DNA from: Hyposmocoma kahamanoa
Lineage: Eukaryota; Arthropoda; Insecta; Lepidoptera; Cosmopterigidae
Assembly (NCBI RefSeq): GCF_003589595.1
Contig: NW_020656077.1
Span: forward strand, 2,768,810-2,832,809
Reading direction: 5' to 3'
DNA: 64,000 bases
Shown: positions 58,392 to 64,000 of the stretch, piece after piece
Numbering within the stretch: position 1 is the first letter of the stretch
Layout of the letters: each line of letters opens with the position of its first letter
The notes under the pieces: model-generated
What the model was told of the DNA's origin: nothing
What the model saw: only the letters and a program-made list of their open reading frames with translations
Databases searched by the model: none
Made by a program: the position numbers and the translations under genes

Positions 58392-59650
58392 GCTTGACCC
58401 GCCAATACCGCAGTCCCAATTCCAAATGGAGAACAAGAAGACAACGCCGGCGACTCAACAGCCACTCACTCAACAACACCTGATGGCTCATCATGTCCAT
58501 CCCGATCAGATATACTCGCAGCAGCCCACCATCCCATCACATCATGTGCCCACACAAGCCGGGCAGGTGCAGCCTAACGGCGTAATGCATCAGCTGCTGC
58601 AGAACCAATACCACTCCAACATGAATCCTCGCTCGCCGCTCCTCGAAAACAGGCACGAACTGTACGGAACTGCACATAATCACGACTACGCCCGACACTA
58701 CGGCGCTAACGATAATTATAATTACCCACAATCACCACCGAGACTGGAAAGGTCAGACTTGAACATGGATCACAACGTCAATCACGAACTTCACAATGTG
58801 CCTAAAGGATATAACGCTGAAGTTTATCAGGACTACATGAAACGCAACCCACCGAAAGATACCAATCAAATATACCAAAATCATCAAACTATGTATAGGC
58901 CTAACATGAATCAATATGGCTCCAAGCCGTACCTTCCATTTTCGAACAGACTGGGACCTCAGAGTAACACTGAACTCTTGAGGCGACAGTATAACGAAAT
59001 TCAACAAATGAAATTACAACAACAAATGCACTACCAAAATCAGGCTCAAATGCACCAGCAACAAAAGTTCGCTGAAAGACAATTGTTACTTCAACAAATT
59101 CACGGAATCCAGCCGCCCCCCAACCTGCAGAATAGCATTTACTCTGATGGTTCCTACAGGGACTTAGATCGTTATAGCAGCAAAAATGATTTTAAAGAAT
59201 ACAGCAGTCCGGATATACAGAAAGATGTCGATAGGTACGCTAAAAATAATGAATACAAAGAAATTGAAAAGCAAACTAGGCAGTACCAGGACTCTCAATG
59301 GCAATCAAATCGGACTGAATCGGCGGATTTGTACAGGAAGCAGCCCGAGGGAGACTCGTGCAAGAGTGCATCTCCACCTTCAGATTACAATAATCAAAGC
59401 CAGAAGAACAACGTGGTTGTGGTGTCACCTATGAAATCTGACTCAAGCTCCCCTAGTGTAAAGTCTCCTTCATCCGACAGTCGCCGGAGCAGCGGCGGAA
59501 ATCAGGCATTGCGCTCACCGGTAGCTCAGCGTATTCCATCAGCACCTGTCACCATGTCAGGCATATTGTACAAGCAAGGATCCGATGGATTGAAAGTTTG
59601 GAGGAAGAGATGGTTCGTTCTGTCCGAGTACTGCTTATTTTACTACAAGG
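58392..59650 (+). CDS. kmr: PLEKHA5/6/7-like PH-domain protein, large exon (N-terminal region and first half of PH domain)
   Basis: Acceptor 'ttttttgttgcag' (to 58391) and donor GTAAGT (59651). The exon enters after two bases of a split codon and runs 419 codons. It encodes a disordered Q/H/N-rich region, a Q-rich helical stretch ('ELLRRQYNEIQQMKLQQQMH', around 58975-59100), a Ser-rich linker ('SPSVKSPSSDSRRSSGGN') and then 'TMSGILYKQGSDGLKVWRKR' 'WFVLSEYCLFYYKG', the first strands of a PH domain. The K...RKR pattern is the phosphoinositide-contact signature of this family. Human PLEKHA5/6/7 act at cell junctions and microtubules; Drosophila kramer is linked to planar polarity (family knowledge). 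No WW domains are visible. Met at 58426 ('ccaaATGG') is an alternative start if the upstream exon is wrong. Confidence 0.9.
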
Positions 59651-59720
59651 GTAAGTACTTATTACCGCAAAAATTATTTCAATTTTTTTCTTCTTCAAAC
59701 ACATAGTTAATCTTTGACAG

Positions 59721-59928
59721 GTCAAGAAGAAGAAAAATTGCTGGGATCGGTACTTCTACCATCTTACAAAGTATCAGCTTGCACATCTGAAGACAAAGTA
59801 TTGCGGAAGTTTGCGTTCAAATTGGAACACGCAAATATGCGGACGTACGTGTTGGCGGCTCCGGACCAGGAGGCTATGTTGAAGTGGGTGAAGGCTCTGA
59901 CCATGGCCGCTCTGATGCAAAGCCCGAT
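59721..59928 (+). CDS. kmr: PH-domain gene, exon completing the PH domain
   Basis: Acceptor 'tctttgacag' and donor GTAAGT at 59929. It joins the previous exon as ...YYKG/QEEEK... and encodes 'LLGSVLLPSYKVSACTSEDK', 'VLRKFAFKLEHANMRTYVLA' and 'MLKWVKALTMAALMQSP'. The order strand-'LGS..LPSY'-strand-'FKLEHANMRTY'-helix with a conserved Trp (KWVKA) is diagnostic of PH domains and closest in wording to PLEKHA4-7. Ends in two bases of a split codon. Together with the preceding exon the PH domain covers about residues 417-514 of the proposed protein. Confidence 0.93.
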
Positions 59929-60116
59929 GTAAGTTTATCTCCGCGATCCTATCACTAGTTGCTCTTAAATAATTTCTTATTAACTTTGAAGCCGTCATCG
60001 AATACAATTGAAGTAATATTTATTTAAAGCGCAGTGTGGATTTTGCCGCCAAGGCCGTTATGTCGGCCGTGTTCATTGAGTTCATCAGGTTATTTTGGCT
60101 CTGTTTCTATTTTCAG

Positions 60117-60162
60117 TGAGCAGCCACAAAAGCAGAGCGAGCGGGCAGCTGCAAAAACAGAG
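60117..60162 (+). CDS. kmr: PH-domain gene, 46-nt small exon
   Basis: Acceptor 'tgtttctattttcag', donor GTGAGT at 60163. Completes an Ile codon and adds 'EQPQKQSERAAAKTE', a charged, probably disordered or helical linker after the PH domain. Because it enters in phase 2 and leaves in phase 0, skipping it would break the frame, so it is probably constitutive. Confidence 0.8.
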
Positions 60163-60440
60163 GTGAGTATTATTATGTGTATATCAAGAACTGCCGGGCA
60201 TCGACGTCGGGTGACGTGTACCGGTACCGATTGTAACTGATCAGTAATTACTTTGCGCCAGAGCGGAACTAAGGACTGTGATTATTCCGCCGACATAACT
60301 AAGGGTAATAGGTCCGAAGCAGTAGTAAATCGATACTGGCAACCGAGCGCGCGGTGCACGTATTAATTGGACTGCATGAAACGGGGTATGGATTGATTTT
60401 GCATGTTACAATAAATTTTATATTGATTTTTTTACTGTAG

Positions 60441-60532
60441 GATGAAGACGAAATACCTGGCCCGACTTATGCAAACGCACCACCTAAGCCGAGGCGTTCT
60501 AATGAAGGATACAATTCACCCAGTCCTGATAT
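60441..60532 (+). CDS. kmr: PH-domain gene, exon with proline-rich motif
   Basis: Acceptor 'tttttttactgtag', donor GTAAGA at 60533. Encodes 'DEDEIPGPTYANAPPKPRRS' then 'NEGYNSPSPD' plus two bases. 'APPKPRR' is a PxxP-type sequence with trailing Arg, a plausible SH3 ligand (inference). Confidence 0.85.
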
Positions 60533-60626
60533 GTAAGACTTCATTTGTTATGTTCATACCAGGGATTTGATACAAGTCATGTTATAAAAGTATTTTTTTC
60601 GTTTACACAACTTGACAACATTACAG

Positions 60627-61473
60627 GTATGATCCAAACTACGATTTACTCAAAAAGCCAGCATCACACTACAGTCAAGGCACTAGTCATACTCGTTACC
60701 AGGAGCATACTAACTACACTACCAGCCCCACTCAAGAGAGCACATATAGTCGCAGCCCGCATTCGCCTCTCCCGCCGCACCAGTCGCCTGCTCCCGCGGC
60801 TATGTACCAGTCCAAACGCCCTTATGACACGCACCACCTGTCTCTGCCACTAACCAACACCGTTACTGACAGACTTGAGAACATCCAACCGAGCACATCG
60901 TCCATTTATAGGTCTAATCCTCAGTCGCCTTACTTTGACAATAGGAACAGAAGTCAGCAACAACCGCAACTACAGCCTGAAAATAAACAGGAGCAAATAT
61001 ATGAAAGGCATTCGCAGTCCCGGAATCCATTTCTTCAGGACGTATCGCCACAAACCGAGACGACTCCGAAAGATGCCGATTTACAGAACAATTCTCAGAC
61101 AACAGTGGAGCACGACAGGAAGTCGCTTTATGATTCTTATTCTGATTCACGTCAAAATGCAAAATCAAACATTGAACAAAACGCTTATAATAGGGATGTC
61201 TACGGGGAACTGAATTTGAGACCTGCCAACAGAATTGGGAATACAATCAACGAGCGCCTGCTTATAGAGAGGCGAACACCGGATGCGTATGGTAGATCTG
61301 TGACGATGGGTCTATACAATACTCAGAAAGTTGGAGATTACGAGGATGTGTATGCCTCTTACGCTGCTGAGAACGAATATGGCAAAACACATGGAAAATT
61401 ATTACCTAAAACACCGCAATCTCGGGACGGTAGCGTTAACCACCAGCAGTTGCAAGATTATGCCGCGAACTAT
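60627..61473 (+). CDS. kmr: PH-domain gene, Ser/Pro/Tyr-rich exon
   Basis: Acceptor 'caacattacag', donor GTGAGT at 61474. After completing a Met codon it runs 282 codons, starting 'YDPNYDLLKKPASHYSQGTS' and ending 'HQQLQDYAANY'. It is rich in Ser, Pro, Gln, Asn and Tyr, with no folded domain visible; 'HSPLPPHQSPAPAAM' is proline-rich. The composition is typical of the long linkers of this family. Confidence 0.88.
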
Positions 61474-61574
61474 GTGAGTTTTTACATTAGTTGTTTATTA
61501 CAATTACAATATAAAAAAAAACCTAAGGATCAATTTAAAAAAATAGGTAGCTTAAGTGAATATTTTTGTTGCAG

Positions 61575-62264
61575 CCTCAAGAAAAAACATTCAGTGGGCC
61601 ATCAGTATTGAGAAGGAAAAAGATGCAGTCTAGCGGAATTCAATCTCCAATGCCTAGACCCCACAGTGCAGACTTCTTGGAACATGAATCAAGGAATGAG
61701 ATGCTTAACAACACGATGCCCTCTCGTAACGTGTGTGATCCGCCTAGACAGCCGCAGCGTCCTAAATCCAGTCTCGATATTAACTCATACTACGATCCTA
61801 GTTCCGACAGATATTATTCCGAAGAAAGTTATGCGGAAAAAATGCGACAATCTGCACAGTATTTACAACAGCAAGGTTTGGGTCCTCGCAATATTCAGAT
61901 ACCATTAGCTAAGTATGCGAGCGGCTTAGCTGAAAAGCAGTTGAATTCACCTTACTCTCAAATTACCAACAATAATTACGAGACAGAATTCGGGGTGAAT
62001 AAAACTAGCCGACACGACGTCAGTTACAATTCGAAGTACAGTGATCTTGAAGGGTTGAACTCAAACTGGACGCTTAAGGAGAAAGGTAGGGAGAGCCAAA
62101 AGGATTATTTGAAAAGGAGTGGAAGTGTAATGAGTGACGGATCTACCTTTAGTGGCGTTACGAAGGAAATAAGTCGATGCGACGCGAACGAATTTATGAG
62201 ATCAGCTAGTGCGAGATTGCCATCATCTGCCACAGAAGGCCAAGGAGAGAAGAAAGTACAACAG
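61575..62264 (+). CDS. kmr: PH-domain gene, low-complexity exon
   Basis: Acceptor 'atttttgttgcag', donor GTACGC at 62265; phase 0 at both ends, exactly 230 codons, so it could be skipped without a frameshift. Contains 'VLRRKKMQSSGIQSPMPRPH', 'CDPPRQPQRPKSSLDINSYY', 'QYLQQQGLGPRNIQIPLAKY' and a Ser-rich end. Basic and proline-rich, without a recognised domain. Confidence 0.88.
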
Positions 62265-62355
62265 GTACGCTAATTATTTACCAAACTTACTATTTAGTAA
62301 TATATAATACAATTACGGTTATTGATAATTAAAATTGCTTTTACATTTAATTCAG

Positions 62356-62551
62356 CGTGAGGAATCGATGAAAAGGTTGTTAGAGTGGAAGCAAAGAATG
62401 TTACAATCACCGCTTACTCGCAAAAGTACACCGGCCGCGATTTCACTGGCTCGATCTTTGAACCAGAACCGGCAATCTTTGAGATCTGATCAGTACAAAC
62501 ACAAGACGTACACTAATGCTTCCTACAACAGTTACTCTTCTGACGACGAAG
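62356..62551 (+). CDS. kmr: PH-domain gene, exon with conserved EWKQRMLQSP block
   Basis: Acceptor 'ttacatttaattcag', donor GTACGT at 62552. Begins 'REESMKRLLEWKQRMLQSPL' and ends 'NSYSSDDEG' with one base left over. The first block predicts a short amphipathic helix and looks like the most constrained part after the PH domain; I recall similar wording in insect and vertebrate members of this family. 'YSSDDE' is a possible casein-kinase-type acidic phospho-site (inference). Confidence 0.88.
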
Positions 62552-63358
62552 GTACGTAATTAACAAGAAAATGATTCTAGGTATCAGTAGCATGTGAGAT
62601 ATACCTGATATATTTTGGGGCTGTTCACAGAGAAATTAGCATGCATTTAACCGCCAACTGTGTTATTCATATGTTGCATGACAGAGGTTGTGATGCAGTG
62701 ATGATTGATTGTACTACAATTATTGTTTAAATTTATTACGTAGATTAGAAAGACGTATATCATTAGTTAAAAAGATAATGTACCGTAGATTAAACGTAGT
62801 TTAGTAAAGTAATCGTTTATTCTGAATTAACGCGTTCTTCATTCAGTATATGAAATTTATATTTATTGTATTCTCCAATGTCAACGCAACATTTAATTTG
62901 GTTAGCTCCCTTATTAATTATTCGTTTCGGTGTCATTAGTACTATTAATAGAGCTATTTCTAAATTCTTTATATTGTTTAAAATATTGAGGTATGACTTA
63001 ACAAAAATAATATTATTACTTGTATACTTATATGTATTTCTATAATTATTTTATTCATTGGACATTCTTAGTAGCATTACGATGACTTCGCTTTGCGGAA
63101 AGGTACCTTCCTGCCTGCGGGGACATTCTACCACTAACAAAATGTCATACTGGTTCAGCATTGGTGGTGGGCGACAGATATTTGTTCGTACTCGTGTTTT
63201 AACTGTAGATTGCATCATTATCTAACATTTGGAGTCAAGTACCAATTTATATTATACTAACATGTTGAACATTACGATAAAAATACGAAACTTATGTATT
63301 CATTTGTTACTGGAAATTAATAGTATAATACATGATCGGTTTCACTTTTGCACCTCAG

Positions 63359-64000
63359 AGGAAGCACCGGGCACTGAACTGCAAAAACCGAGAGATATGC
63401 AGGCAGGAAGGTCCCATAAACTGAATCTAACAAGTCCTAGTGTTATGCGACCTATAGCCCCGCACGCGCCCGTTGCCACTCAGCCAGATAATTCTGGCAT
63501 TATAAAAGAGACAGACGCTGATGTAAATAATGCAGCAGAAAACACTTACGAAAACATGCTTTGTGCGGTAAATATTTCAACGCTCAATTGTAAACAGAAC
63601 GATAATAATAATGAAAAAATGCCCCTCCAGAAAGAAGAGTTGGATGTTTTAGAAAATGCAAAGACTGATATTGAAAATGATGGATACGAGACTCACGAAA
63701 GTGAAGCGGAGTCGGAGACGCAAATCGAGTATACGGATAACGATTTAGACGAAGTATTAATGGAATCGGATCCTGAAATTCAAAATGACAGCGAAATAAT
63801 AACATTGGAATCTGAACAGAAAGAGGAAGTGTTTGCATCTGCTTTAGAAATTGATAACAAACCTGAAACTCCTCCAGTACGATCACCAGGTGAAGATCAC
63901 TATTTACCAATGAGTCCTCGAAAATCGTCTACAATTGAACCCGCGCATATGACGATACTACAAAACTTAAGTGTTTTTGATAATACCTTGCCGATGGGAT
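63359..64000 (+). CDS. kmr: PH-domain gene, acidic exon with YxxM motifs (continues past window)
   Basis: Acceptor 'cttttgcacctcag' ends at 63358; using this AG restores GAG (Glu) and an open frame to the window end (213 codons plus one base). The alternative AG two bases later would break frame. The region is acidic ('ETHESEAESETQIEYTDNDL', 'EVLMESDPEIQNDSEIITLE') and ends, within the window, in 'SVFDNTLPMG'. Two YxxM motifs occur: YENM (Tyr codon 63547) and YLPM in 'EDHYLPMSPRKS' (Tyr codon 63901). No stop or poly(A) signal is reached. Confidence 0.87.

Noticed and set aside
59651..59706. Continuation of the exon frame past 59650 ('KYLLPQKLFQFF').
   Set aside because: GTAAGT at 59651 is a clear donor, and the next exon restores a proper PH domain sequence.

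Overview
The window looks like nuclear DNA of an insect, most probably a moth or butterfly. It is AT-rich, one gene has a very long transposon-filled intron and short introns elsewhere, and the repeats (tRNA-derived SINEs with TCATCA/TGATGA ends, a repeat with 'ACCGACTTC' ends, R1/jockey-like and RTE-like LINE debris, mariner, PIF/Harbinger and hAT relics) are of kinds I associate with Lepidoptera. The species cannot be read from the sequence. There is no rRNA gene, functional tRNA, CRISPR array or bacterial feature.

The one clear host gene is on the + strand. Eight exons between 58392 and the window end encode a pleckstrin-homology (PH) protein of the PLEKHA5/6/7 type (Drosophila kramer, kmr, is the likely fly counterpart). 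All splice junctions keep frame. I propose a 28-codon first coding exon at 22735-22920: it has a good start context, a GTGAGT donor and the splice phase that the 58392 acceptor needs. If right, intron 1 is 35.5 kb and the visible protein is about 1,355 residues, still open at the window end. It has a Q/H-rich N-terminal half, a PH domain at about residues 417-514 with a K...RKR lipid-binding signature, disordered Ser/Pro/Gln-rich segments, a conserved-looking block around 'EESMKRLLEWKQRMLQSP' and an acidic region with two YxxM motifs.

Layout. 1-22.7 kb, upstream of the gene: a 1.4-kb inverted-repeat element (2856-4260) carrying a LINE 3' fragment, a HARBI1-like transposase fragment (5829-6065), a 150-bp foldback (12566-12715), LINE relics (13762-14275, 21180-21610), an unidentified minus-strand candidate exon (14812-15027), a 964-bp TIR element (17124-18087) and a nearly full-length dead mariner (18397-19787) split by a 93-bp MITE with a 3-bp target duplication. 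22.9-58.4 kb, the proposed intron: many SINEs, a hAT MITE with 8-bp target duplication (36911-37299), an RTE-like LINE relic (42780-43714), a 498-bp inverted-repeat element (46329-46826), a 5'-truncated LINE with an uninterrupted 820-codon EN/RT frame (47490-50241), a perfect foldback (53597-53662), a CAT/CAC microsatellite and a 186-bp tandem duplication. 58.4-64 kb: the PH-gene exons.

I did not find a new multi-gene system. The most useful observations are the distant first exon, the nested transposon with readable pre-insertion sequence, a 14-nt intron/exon complementarity beside the last visible splice site, and the combination of a PH domain with two YxxM motifs.
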